Shown here one piece after another: positions 45,846 to 52,721 of a stretch of DNA of 52,721 nt (position 1 is the stretch's first letter; every line of letters starts with the position of its first letter). Made by a program: the position numbers and the translations under genes. Origin of the DNA: Lachnospiraceae bacterium (GTDB taxonomy: Bacteria; Bacillota; Clostridia; Lachnospirales; Lachnospiraceae). The notes beneath the pieces were generated by a model. The model saw only the letters and a list, made by a program, of their open reading frames with translations, made no database searches and had not been told where the DNA came from. The stretch is taken from the NCBI GenBank assembly GCA_024687125.1, contig JAILFA010000087.1:1-52721 (forward strand). Reading direction: 5' to 3'.

Positions 45846-45878
45846 GGCGCGCGCAAAATGCGACTTTTTTCGTGCGCC
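45846..45878 (+). promoter_or_regulatory. Leader hairpin in the rpsT transcript
   Basis: GGCGCGCG pairs with CGTGCGCC (one G-U), and AAAA with TTTT inside the loop, directly at the expected 5' end of the mRNA. S20 is autoregulated in E. coli by its leader; whether this hairpin has such a role is inference. There is no T-run after the stem, so it is not a terminator. Confidence 0.5.
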
Positions 45879-45915
45879 TGTATACCGTTTATTCGAGGAA
45901 GAAAGGATCAGTACC

Positions 45916-46176
45916 ATGGCGAATATCAAATCCGCAAAAAAGAGAATCTTAACCGATAAAAAGCGCGCTGCCAGAAATACGGCAGTTAAGTCCGGCATCA
46001 AGACCGCGACCAAAAAGGTCCGTGCGGCGATCGAGGCCGGCGACAAGAACGCGGCACAGGCTGCTCTGCTCAACGCGACGAGCGTGATCGACAAGGCTGA
46101 GACCAAGGGCATCATCAAGAAAGGCAACGCCTCCCGCCGTGTATCCCGCCTCGCCAAGGCAGTCAACGCGATCTGA
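45916..46176 (+). CDS. rpsT: 30S ribosomal protein S20
   Basis: An 86-residue basic protein that binds 16S rRNA early in 30S assembly. It begins MANIKSAKKRILTDKKRAA, the family's N-terminus, and ends NASRRVSRLAKAVNAI. The length is normal. The start is preceded by GAGGAAGAAAGGATCAGTACC. It stands alone between its promoter/leader and a strong terminator, divergent from lepA. Confidence 0.98.
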   Translation: MANIKSAKKRILTDKKRAARNTAVKSGIKTATKKVRAAIEAGDKNAAQAALLNATSVIDKAETKGIIKKGNASRRVSRLAKAVNAI

Positions 46177-46200
46177 GTAAAGATTACAGATGATCATGAT

Positions 46201-46230
46201 AAAACCGCCGGTTATCCCGGCGGTTTTTTT
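46201..46230 (+). terminator. Bidirectional intrinsic terminator of rpsT
   Basis: An 11-base stem AAAACCGCCGG / CCGGCGGTTTT with a five-base loop and seven Ts. The A-run on the left lets it also end the convergent GTPase transcript from the minus strand. Confidence 0.93.
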
Positions 46231-46244
46231 GTGCCTGTATGGCC

Positions 46245-47201
46245 TCACTCGTTCGGATTGGAAAAGTCGATGATCTCCGTTTTCGGAGGCTGCGCCTGTT
46301 CCACGGTCTCCGCGACCAAATACGGTCCCTCTCCCCCATAGGCTTCCACGAACTTTTTATCCACGCGGGCGGTTACCTCCACCCATGATTTTTCCTGAAG
46401 CTCTTTTGCACCTGCAAACTCGCAGGCAAATCCGAGGACCTGGATGTCCTGCGCACAGCAGGTCATGACAAAGCGCCCGGGCACGAAGCAGCCTGCCGGG
46501 ATCCCTCCGGGTTTCATGACCATGCCCTTGAAACGGATCCGTTTTCCGAGATACCGCTCCACATGATCAAGGGCATCCAGATAGAAATTTCCGAAGCCGA
46601 AGTTGTTCAGCTCGATCGGGTCGGCGTGAAGATCATACGGCAGATCCTCATCCAGCGTCACATCGATCTCGCCCTTCTCCCCTTCAAAAATGATCTCCGC
46701 CCGCTGATTGACCGCCTTGACGTTGCGCTTATAGCCAGGCAGATCCTCGATCCCGTCAGCTCGGTTGAACAGGATCAGATCGGAGTTCCTCAGCTGATCC
46801 GCGAGCAGGGATTTCATATTGGTGTAATACATGGCAAAGGTGGTGGCATCGATCATCGTGATCTGCTGCTCCTGCTGCCACGCCTTGGGAAGCTTCACCT
46901 CACGGAAGTTCCACATCCCGTTCCACTCGATCAGAACACGCTCCGGATCGTGCTTTGCCTCCAGTGCCATCAGTGTCGCCGGTGTAAAATTGCTCTCCTC
47001 TTCAATGACTTCCAGGACCGTATTGGTCTTTGCCAAAAGCGCCTCCTCGTATTCGTTTTCCCCCTCCTCGCAGACGATGAGCAGAGTCAGGCCCTTGGTC
47101 TGGAAATACGGCTGTGACATGGTATACCGGAAAAACTCCGTCTTGCCGCTGTCCAGAAAGCCATTGATGATATAGACCGGTTTTTTCTTCCTGCCCAGCA
47201 T
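46245..47201 (-). CDS. CobW-like P-loop GTPase fused to a YcgQ/TIGR03943-like C-terminal domain
   Basis: The 318 residues begin with PVYIINGFLDSGKTEFFRY (Walker A) and follow the COG0523 order to LILFNRADGIEDL, the guanine-specificity motif in an NRAD form. The CxCC metal motif that normally follows Walker A is missing. The last 110 residues have the pattern of the YcgQ C-terminal domain (GRFVMTCCAQDIQVLGFAC, then SWVEVTARV), a family that in Bacillus is linked to zinc-responsive genes. It lies three bases after the His-rich CobW GTPase. I infer a metal-handling pair in which this protein supplies the partner domain. Confidence 0.75.
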   Translation of the reverse strand: MLGRKKKPVYIINGFLDSGKTEFFRYTMSQPYFQTKGLTLLIVCEEGENEYEEALLAKTNTVLEVIEEESNFTPATLMALEAKHDPERVLIEWNGMWNFREVKLPKAWQQEQQITMIDATTFAMYYTNMKSLLADQLRNSDLILFNRADGIEDLPGYKRNVKAVNQRAEIIFEGEKGEIDVTLDEDLPYDLHADPIELNNFGFGNFYLDALDHVERYLGKRIRFKGMVMKPGGIPAGCFVPGRFVMTCCAQDIQVLGFACEFAGAKELQEKSWVEVTARVDKKFVEAYGGEGPYLVAETVEQAQPPKTEIIDFSNPNE

Positions 47202-47204
47202 GCC

Positions 47205-48458
47205 TTACTTCCTCCTGCGGAAGAGCTTTTCCAGTTCATCTTCCTTAAGATCGGCACCGATCACGCAGATCTTGCCGGTGACATCTGGTGTGCCCGGGCG
47301 CACCTCCGCCTCTCCCGGGACATAGTCAAATTCGATCCAGGAGCCGTCCGCCGCGGGAAGCATTCCCTTGGCTCTGAGGATCACGCCGTAGGCTTCCTCA
47401 TCCTCGAGGCTGTCAAGCATCGTGCGAATCTCCTCGGCACTGTACTTTACGGGAGTCTCCATGCCCCAGCTCGTGAAGATCTCATCCGCGTCATGATCGT
47501 GATGATGATGCTCATGATCATGATCGTGGTGGTGATGCTCATGCTCCTCATGATCATGGTCATGGTGCTCATGCTCCTCATGATCGTGGTCATGATGGTG
47601 ATGCTCGTGCTCCTCATGGTCGTGGTCATGATGGTGATGCTCGTGCTCCTCATGGTCGTGGTCATGATGGTGATGCTCGTGCTCCTCATGGTCATGATCC
47701 TCGTGGTCATGATCGTGGTCATGCGAAGCGCGGTGGACGATCACCCCTTCCTCATCCGGTTCAGCCGCCGAGGAACTGTGATGATGATGGTGATGGTGAT
47801 GATGGTGCTCCTCTTCCTTTCTGGCCAGCACCTCGGCAAGAAGCTCCGCCTCCAGATCGTGGTTGCCCTCAAAGGTATCGAGGATCTCCCGGCCGGAAAG
47901 CTGCGCAAGCGGCGTCGTGATCACCGTGGCCTTGGGATTGTGCTCCCGGACCAGCTGAGCCGCCTCTTCGATCTTTTTATCATCCGCCTTGTCCGTACGT
48001 GTGAGAAGCACAGTGCCTGCGGTTTCGATCTGGTTGGAAAAGAACTCGCCGAAATTCTTGAGGTACACCTTAGCCTTCGTGCAGTCGACGACCGTAACAG
48101 CACTGTTCAGCGTCAGATCCGCAAACGAATCCGTAACATTCTGTACCGCGCGCATGACATCGGAGAGCTTTCCGACACCGGAAGGCTCGATGATGATGCG
48201 CTCCGGCGCGTACTTTTCCATCACCTCTCTGAGAGAAGTGCCGAAATCACCGACCAGCGAGCAACAGATACAGCCGGAGTTCATCTCCCGGATCTCGATC
48301 CCGGATTCCTTGAGGAATCCCCCGTCGATCCCGATCTCGCCGAACTCGTTTTCGATCAGGACGACCTGCGTCCCCGCCAGAGCTTCCTTGATCAGCTTTT
48401 TGATCAGCGTCGTCTTGCCGGCGCCGAGAAATCCCGAAATGATATCGATCTTTGTCAT
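47205..48458 (-). CDS. COG0523 (CobW/ZNG1-type) metallochaperone GTPase with long His-rich array
   Basis: The 417 residues show Walker A IISGFLGAGKTTLIKKL, the metal motif NSGCICCSLVGDF (CxCC), Walker B IIIEPSGVGKLSDVM and TRTDKAD for guanine. Between the GTPase and CobW C-terminal domain (VKYSAEEIRTMLDSLEDE) sit a run of ten His (about 218-227) and an array of 78 residues (about 246-323) with 44 His, the rest Asp and Glu, built on a 12-residue unit DHDHEEHEHHHH. Family members give zinc, cobalt or other metals to target proteins. The His array could store metal. It may serve zinc or the nickel of Ech; the sequence does not decide. Confidence 0.92.
   Translation of the reverse strand: MTKIDIISGFLGAGKTTLIKKLIKEALAGTQVVLIENEFGEIGIDGGFLKESGIEIREMNSGCICCSLVGDFGTSLREVMEKYAPERIIIEPSGVGKLSDVMRAVQNVTDSFADLTLNSAVTVVDCTKAKVYLKNFGEFFSNQIETAGTVLLTRTDKADDKKIEEAAQLVREHNPKATVITTPLAQLSGREILDTFEGNHDLEAELLAEVLARKEEEHHHHHHHHHHSSSAAEPDEEGVIVHRASHDHDHDHEDHDHEEHEHHHHDHDHEEHEHHHHDHDHEEHEHHHHDHDHEEHEHHDHDHEEHEHHHHDHDHEHHHHDHDADEIFTSWGMETPVKYSAEEIRTMLDSLEDEEAYGVILRAKGMLPAADGSWIEFDYVPGEAEVRPGTPDVTGKICVIGADLKEDELEKLFRRRK
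47490..47723 (-). repeat. In-frame 36-base tandem repeats coding the His-rich array
   Basis: The repeat unit codes DHDHEEHEHHHH. Three to four units are nearly identical at the DNA level, followed by partial units. In-frame gain or loss by slippage is expected to change array length between strains. The separate ten-His run is at 47778-47807. Confidence 0.9.
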
Positions 48459-48498
48459 CGCTTACCCCCCTTGTTCTTTGAAAAAGAATTCAGGAAAT

Positions 48499-48527
48499 AA
48501 TATAATCCCGCGCTGACAAAAAATCAA
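48499..48527 (-). promoter_or_regulatory. Promoter of the GTPase pair
   Basis: Minus strand TTGATT (48522-48527), 17-base spacer, TATATT (48499-48504), about 40 bases before the ATG. I see no Zur-like inverted repeat at it, so regulation by zinc is not supported from sequence here. Confidence 0.65.
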
Positions 48528-48575
48528 GAGAGCCCGCTCCGTGCCCATATGGCGAAGCCGTGAACACAGCGCTTC

Positions 48576-50351
48576 CTAATAGATCAGTTCGATCGCCAGG
48601 ATCTGTCCCTGCTGGTAACGGCAGGACAGATCGTAGTATCCGGCAGAGACATAGGAATACTCATCGATCATATGATCTCCGATTCCCCATCCGCCCCCGT
48701 TTTCATCCCCGTATACCCATACGGTCGTCTCCTCTCCGCAGCCGTCACATCTGAAATGTACATATCCGCCTCCCGTTCCCGGATTTCCTCCGTCATATGG
48801 TCTCCAGTTTCCGCACTTCCTCGCCCCGGCATACACATAATCCATATGGGGTGATGAATAGCATCCGCCGCCGCTGCCGCTCGTTGACGAATAGCTGCTG
48901 TGGGATGACAGATAGGCCTGATATTCCTCAAAGGAATTGAACTGTACCGTTGAAGCACCTGATCCCGCGGTGTGAAAATGCGCCGTGATCCTGACGGCTG
49001 ACGCAGGCGTACCGCTTTGCACCACATACCGCTCTTCCAATGCAAGGATAGCCTCATAGTATGTCAGGAACGGGATCGAATCCGCCTTGTTCTCGATATC
49101 CTCGTTGCTGAAGATATTTCCGCCAACATTGGAGCCCTTTGTCAGTAATGCGTTGGCGAGAAGCTTTTTTCCATTACTGACAGATGTAAAAGACTCGTCT
49201 ACCCTGTTCTTGTACTCGCTCAGAAGCTGTATGATGGTCGTTCCGTCGTCATTATCCGCCCCCAGGACCCGCGTCAGGTAATTGCTGATGTTCAGGATCC
49301 CGGTGATCGTATTGTTCTCCACCGAGCTCAAGTGTTCATCAAGTACGGCACTCTGCGCATCCAGACCATTCTGCATATTTTCGGCAAGGCTCCCCAGCTG
49401 CTCATTGACATGTGTGAACCCTGCCTCCACATTGCTGTTGACACCGGCGAGACCGCTGCTCATGTTCTGGTTGACGTCCGCCAGACCGCTGCTCATGTTG
49501 TCATTGACGTCGGCCAGACCGTTGTTTACATGATCGTTGATATCCGCGTTCATCTCAGCGAGCTCTCCGCTCATCGTCTGACCGAGTTCCTGCAGCGCAG
49601 TCATATAGCTCTCGCGCATGTCGGAAATATCCCTGCCCAGTTCCTCAAAGCTCTGCGTCTGTGCCTGCTGCATGCTGTTCTTCATGTTTTCCAGCGAACC
49701 GAGCATCTCCTCGTTGCCGCTCAGTTCCTCTGATCGGAGCAGTTCAATGAGACTCTCCACGTCGCCGATCGCGTCATCAAACTCGCTCCCGATCCTGGTA
49801 ATCGAATTCTGTACTTCGGAGAACGAGTTCATTGTCGTCTCGATACCCTCAGTCCTGCCCTCGCGTGTTTCCTCCTGCAGCTTGACCAGCAGCTCGCGCG
49901 TGGACGTTATCACTTCATGAAGATTGGTAAGGCGGTCTCCGAGTGTAATGACATCGCTGCGCAGGCGCTCCTGCATCTCGCCCATAGCCTCATCCTCTCC
50001 GATGCCGGCATCCGCCTGCTGACGTACCTCCTCAAGGGCCGCCTGACTGTCTGTGACCATGCTGTCCAGCTGTACCAGGTAATCGTAGATCTCCTGCATT
50101 CTCTGGTACATCTCCTCATTTTTCGCCAGATTTTCCATGAGGATCGCGTCGGCATCATCCGTTCCTCCCGCTCCCGCCAGTACATCCGGTGACTCTGCCG
50201 CCAGAGCCGTCTCAGACTGCGCAGGCGAAAGCAGGATCAGGAGGAGGCATCCGATAATGGCTGTCGCCAGCGCGGCACACACAAGAAGGATATTGCGATG
50301 ACGCCGGAGCGTCTCCCCAAACTGCTGTCTAATCATCTTCCAATTGTCCAT
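48576..50351 (-). CDS. Membrane-anchored coiled-coil protein with 11-residue repeats and Cys-rich C-terminal domain
   Basis: Not a named family. The 591 residues have one N-terminal membrane segment (about 21-42), about 350 residues of coiled coil, and near the middle an 11-residue repeat, NNGLADVNDNM, SSGLADVNQNM, SSGLAGVNSNV, then EAGFTHVNEQL. The C-terminal 120 residues are Gly/Ser/Tyr-rich with SGGGCYSS, GARKCGNWRPY, FRCDGCGEET and DLSCRY, probably a small metal- or disulphide-stabilised beta domain outside the cell. ATG follows GGGAGAAGATC. It has its own promoter and a leader hairpin. The plan resembles a trimeric stalk ending in a binding head; its function is unknown. Confidence 0.7.
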   Translation of the reverse strand: MDNWKMIRQQFGETLRRHRNILLVCAALATAIIGCLLLILLSPAQSETALAAESPDVLAGAGGTDDADAILMENLAKNEEMYQRMQEIYDYLVQLDSMVTDSQAALEEVRQQADAGIGEDEAMGEMQERLRSDVITLGDRLTNLHEVITSTRELLVKLQEETREGRTEGIETTMNSFSEVQNSITRIGSEFDDAIGDVESLIELLRSEELSGNEEMLGSLENMKNSMQQAQTQSFEELGRDISDMRESYMTALQELGQTMSGELAEMNADINDHVNNGLADVNDNMSSGLADVNQNMSSGLAGVNSNVEAGFTHVNEQLGSLAENMQNGLDAQSAVLDEHLSSVENNTITGILNISNYLTRVLGADNDDGTTIIQLLSEYKNRVDESFTSVSNGKKLLANALLTKGSNVGGNIFSNEDIENKADSIPFLTYYEAILALEERYVVQSGTPASAVRITAHFHTAGSGASTVQFNSFEEYQAYLSSHSSYSSTSGSGGGCYSSPHMDYVYAGARKCGNWRPYDGGNPGTGGGYVHFRCDGCGEETTVWVYGDENGGGWGIGDHMIDEYSYVSAGYYDLSCRYQQGQILAIELIY

Positions 50352-50360
50352 GATCTTCTC

Positions 50361-50377
50361 CCTGATCTGTGATCAGG
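50361..50377 (-). promoter_or_regulatory. Inverted repeat next to the ribosome site of the coiled-coil gene
   Basis: CCTGATC TGT GATCAGG is a perfect seven-base inverted repeat. In the mRNA it would place the CAGGGAGAAG ribosome site partly in a stem, which could lower translation. A second short hairpin (CAGCC/GGCTG) lies at about 50395-50411. Confidence 0.45.
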
Positions 50378-50416
50378 TGCTTCGCGGAAAGAAGCCAGCC
50401 GTAAGGCTGTGGGCAG

Positions 50417-50445
50417 ATTGTAGCGCGCCCTTATCCTGCACGCAA
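50417..50445 (-). promoter_or_regulatory. Promoter of the coiled-coil gene
   Basis: Minus strand TTGCGT (50440-50445), 17-base spacer, TACAAT (50417-50422), about 60 bases before the ATG and after the kdgK terminator. Confidence 0.6.
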
Positions 50446-50476
50446 GACAGGACTGTGATTTTTGACAGATCAGACA

Positions 50477-50516
50477 AAAAGGGGGTGACTTTTTGTAGGA
50501 TCTGTCACCCCCTTTT
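50477..50516 (-). terminator. Intrinsic terminator of the kdgK run
   Basis: A 13-base perfect stem AAAAGGGGGTGAC / GTCACCCCCTTTT with a 14-base loop and a T-run on the minus strand, 58 bases after the kdgK stop. Confidence 0.92.
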
Positions 50517-50574
50517 GATCAGACATGAAAAATTGCACAAAAAAGATCTCTTTTTACGGCCTGTTACCCGGATC

Positions 50575-51600
50575 TTATCTCTGGATCCTCCCGCTGCCGT
50601 CTCCGCCGGCCAGCTTGTTGACCTCATCGACGCTCACCAGGTTGAAATCGCCCTCGATCGTATGCTTCAGCGCGGATGCCGCCACCGCGAACTCGATCGT
50701 CTGCTGCGGCTCAAAGTCATTCACGCACGCGTAGATCAGGCCGCCGCCGAAGGAATCGCCGCCGCCCACACGGTCGACGATGCGCAGCGCGTACTTTTTG
50801 GAGAAATATGCCTGGCCGTCCTTATAGAGCATCGCGCTCCAGTTGTTGTCATTGGCGGAGATGGACTCCCTGAGGGTGATGGCGACCATCTTGAACCCGA
50901 AGCGCTCAGTCAGCTTCTGTGCGACTTCGATATAACCCTCGCGGTTGAGCTTGCCGGTCGTGACATCGGTCGAGGAAGCCGCGATGCCGAAGACATCGGA
51001 AGCGTCCTCCTCGTTGGCGATGCAGACATCCACATACTGGCAGAGCTCGGCCATGACCTTGCCGGCCTTTTCCTTGCTCCAGAGCTTGCCACGGTAGTTG
51101 AGGTCGCAGCTCACCGTCAGGCCCTTTTCCTTGGCCTTTTTTGCCGCGATCAGCGCGATCTCGGCGAGGTTGTCCGATACCGCCGGCGTGATGCCCGTCG
51201 TGTGAAACCAGCAGGCGCCGTCAAAGATCGCGTCCCAGTCGAAGTCCTCCGGTACCGCTTCCGAGATCGCGGAATGGGCGCGGTCATAGATGCACTTGGA
51301 GCCGCGCTGGGAAGCGCCCTTCTCGTTGTAATAGATACCCACCCTGCTGCCGCCGCGGGTGATGAAGCTCGTGTCAACGCCGTACCTGCGCAGCTGGTTG
51401 ACCGCCGCCTGACCGATCTCATGTGCCGGGAGCTTGGTCACGTAGCGGGAATCCAGCCCGTAGTTGGCAAGGGAGACGGATACGTTGGCTTCGCCGCCGC
51501 CGAAGAGCGCCTCATAATGATCCACCTGTACGAAGCGCAGGTTGTTGTCCGGCTGCAGCCGCAGCATGATCTCACCGAAGGTTACTACTCTTTTCGCCAT
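50575..51600 (-). CDS. kdgK: 2-dehydro-3-deoxygluconokinase (PfkB family)
   Basis: Phosphorylates KDG to KDPG with ATP. The 341 residues have GEIMLRLQPDNN and FGGGEANVSVSLANYGLD near the start and the PfkB ATP/active-site motif RVGGGDSFGGGLIYA with the catalytic Asp. The RxxxxY-type sugar contacts (YYNEKGASQRGSK) match KdgK better than fructokinase. ATG follows AAAGGAGAAATATC. It lies 32 bases after the Eda-VOC gene, giving the lower half of an Entner-Doudoroff or uronate pathway. Confidence 0.9.
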   Translation of the reverse strand: MAKRVVTFGEIMLRLQPDNNLRFVQVDHYEALFGGGEANVSVSLANYGLDSRYVTKLPAHEIGQAAVNQLRRYGVDTSFITRGGSRVGIYYNEKGASQRGSKCIYDRAHSAISEAVPEDFDWDAIFDGACWFHTTGITPAVSDNLAEIALIAAKKAKEKGLTVSCDLNYRGKLWSKEKAGKVMAELCQYVDVCIANEEDASDVFGIAASSTDVTTGKLNREGYIEVAQKLTERFGFKMVAITLRESISANDNNWSAMLYKDGQAYFSKKYALRIVDRVGGGDSFGGGLIYACVNDFEPQQTIEFAVAASALKHTIEGDFNLVSVDEVNKLAGGDGSGRIQR

Positions 51601-51632
51601 GATATTTCTCCTTTACGATCCTGATAGAGTGC

Positions 51633-52592
51633 TCACTTGACCAGATGTACCGCGAACCCGCTGAATTCCTCAGCGAGATAGGCCACCGTCAGATGCTGTT
51701 CGCTGTCATATTTGAACGAAGACTCATCGAATTTCACGCCCCGTCTGCTCAGATGATAGACCGCGCGGTCCACATTGTTCGTTGCGACCGCGATGTGTCC
51801 CATGGCACCGGGGCCTTTTGCCTTCATCACCTCGATAAAGCTGCCGGCGAACACGGAGGAGTTGCCGACCTTCTTCGTGAATCCGAAGAGTCCGTCAAAG
51901 GCATCCGCCGTCTTTTCCGCCGCCTCGGCGCTCTGCTCGTTGATACCGACATGCTTTAACTTAAAGCCCAGCATGGTCTCCACTGCTTCCCGGGTCATCT
52001 TTTCGATCTCGTCGAACTTTCCGGCCGCGATCAGATCCTTTTTCACCATCCAGCTCCCGCCGGCGCAGAACACCTTGTTAAAGGAAAGATAATCATTCAG
52101 GTTGTTCTTGTTGACACCGCCGGTCGGCATGAAGTGCATGCCCGTGTACGGCGCGGCCATCGCCTTGATCTTGGCGATGCCGCCGTTCTGCTCGGCGGGG
52201 AAGAATTTGACCGCGTCGAGTCCCAGCTCGATCGCCTGCTCCACTTCCCCGGGGGAAGCTGTTCCCGGGACGACCGGCATCCCGATCGACTGGATATATT
52301 CTACATTTTTCCGGTTGAAGCCGGGGCTCACGATAAACCTGGCACCCGCTGCCTTGGCGCGGTCCGCCTGATCGGCATTGAGGACCGTACCCGCGCCGAC
52401 GATCATCTCCGGAAACTTTGACGAGATGATCCGGATCGCCTCCTCCGCGGCCGCCGTGCGGAAGGTCACCTCGGCAGCGGGAAGCCCGCCGGCGATCAGT
52501 GCCTTGGCAAGAGGCTCCGCATCCTTCGCATCATCGATCGCGATGACCGGAACAATACCGATCCTGTAGAGTTCTTCACAGATCTTATCCAT
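51633..52592 (-). CDS. eda: KDPG/KHG aldolase fused to a VOC (glyoxalase-like) domain
   Basis: The N-terminal 210 residues are a class I KDPG aldolase: VPVIAIDDAKDAEPLAKAL, AAEVTFRTAAAEEAI with the active Glu, GAGTVLNADQADRAKAAGA and the Schiff-base Lys in LDAVKFFPAEQNGG, splitting KDPG to pyruvate and glyceraldehyde 3-phosphate. The last 105 residues (about 213-319) are a VOC-type fold: LKHVGINEQSAEAAEKTAD, GHIAVATNNVDRAVYHLSRRG and a closing FAVHLVK. Only one VOC module and few clear metal ligands are seen. ATG follows AAGGAGAATCATA. Metal-dependent side activity or a lid role is possible. Confidence 0.92.
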   Translation of the reverse strand: MDKICEELYRIGIVPVIAIDDAKDAEPLAKALIAGGLPAAEVTFRTAAAEEAIRIISSKFPEMIVGAGTVLNADQADRAKAAGARFIVSPGFNRKNVEYIQSIGMPVVPGTASPGEVEQAIELGLDAVKFFPAEQNGGIAKIKAMAAPYTGMHFMPTGGVNKNNLNDYLSFNKVFCAGGSWMVKKDLIAAGKFDEIEKMTREAVETMLGFKLKHVGINEQSAEAAEKTADAFDGLFGFTKKVGNSSVFAGSFIEVMKAKGPGAMGHIAVATNNVDRAVYHLSRRGVKFDESSFKYDSEQHLTVAYLAEEFSGFAVHLVK

Positions 52593-52616
52593 TATGATTC
52601 TCCTTAAGCGAAACGC

Positions 52617-52721
52617 TTACTCCTTCGTGACGATATCTTCCTCTTCCTCATCCTGGAACTTGCTCGGATCGAGATTGCCCGGATCCTGGCCGATATAGGC
52701 CGAGATACCGCCGTCGATGTA
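52617..52721 (-). CDS. C-terminal end of a probable short-chain dehydrogenase/reductase
   Basis: The last 34 codons of a gene that begins outside the window, ending YIDGGISAYIGQDPGNLDPS and an acidic tail before TAA. The DGGISAYIG ending is typical of SDR enzymes for sugar acids, such as gluconate 5-dehydrogenase or fructuronate reductase-like proteins. It lies 24 bases before eda on the same strand, which fits the KDG/KDPG pathway. The exact substrate is not determinable. Confidence 0.6.
   Translation of the reverse strand, partial: YIDGGISAYIGQDPGNLDPSKFQDEEEEDIVTKE

Noticed and set aside
47490..47723. CRISPR-like repeats
   Set aside because: The repeats are contiguous, in frame and code the His-rich array; there are no spacers.

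Overview
The window reads as chromosome of a low-salt, anaerobic Firmicute of the class Clostridia, most likely Lachnospiraceae-like. This rests on strong GGAGG-type ribosome sites, frequent TTG and GTG starts, a pyrB-pyrI pair, an Ech-type membrane NiFe hydrogenase, 7TM-DISM GGDEF proteins and DUF815/DUF5050 families in a fairly G+C-rich background. Nearly all genes lie on the minus strand. I see no tRNA, rRNA, CRISPR array, insertion sequence or prophage.

Region 1 (1-909): the start of an aldo/keto reductase gene, then a 590-base A+T-rich gap. The gap holds a degenerate 13-base element (TCGnTATTnCGTn) repeated about every 20.5 bases, which is two helical turns.

Region 2 (910-16330), the most unusual part: a putative stress or effector locus built around a TerY-P-type triad (vWA protein, PP2C phosphatase, Ser/Thr kinase). 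Minus operon A (13.6 to 6.8 kb) carries vWA, PP2C, kinase, a small protein sharing the kinase's C-terminal repeat module, a RanBP2-type zinc finger/coiled-coil/TM protein, a TM protein with a C-terminal globular domain, an M48 peptidase and a free-standing TerY-C-like zinc protein. Divergent genes encode a TM-Rossmann-RyR protein with a SUKH/YrhA protein, and a TerB-like protein. Minus operon B (6.1 to 0.9 kb) encodes a CbxX/SpoVK-type AAA+ protein, a stand-alone paralogue of its inactive N-terminal half, two tandem CbrC/UPF0167 paralogues and 5-formyl-THF cyclo-ligase. Four GGCAT(A/C) half-sites frame the divergent promoters near 13.75 kb.

Region 3 (16.3-26.2 kb): GH29 fucosidase, Ppk1, a Ppx/GppA phosphatase, a DUF815 AAA ATPase, PyrI, PyrB and a DUF5050 membrane-anchored protein, packed head to tail as one run, then a CAP-domain lipoprotein with its own terminator.

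Region 4 (26.2-42.6 kb): one uninterrupted minus-strand run, HD protein, pilT, minC, echABCDEF, hypC, GH43, two GGDEF proteins and hypF, preceded by a good promoter at 42.6 kb. Hydrogenase structural genes, two maturation genes and two diguanylate cyclases are therefore interleaved. hypA, B, D and E are not present.

Region 5 (42.6-52.7 kb): hemW-lepA, divergent rpsT, two COG0523/CobW GTPases (one with a long His-rich array, the other fused to a YcgQ-like domain), a large coiled-coil membrane-anchored protein, then kdgK, an Eda-VOC fusion and the C-terminus of a probable short-chain dehydrogenase, which together suggest KDG/KDPG sugar-acid catabolism.
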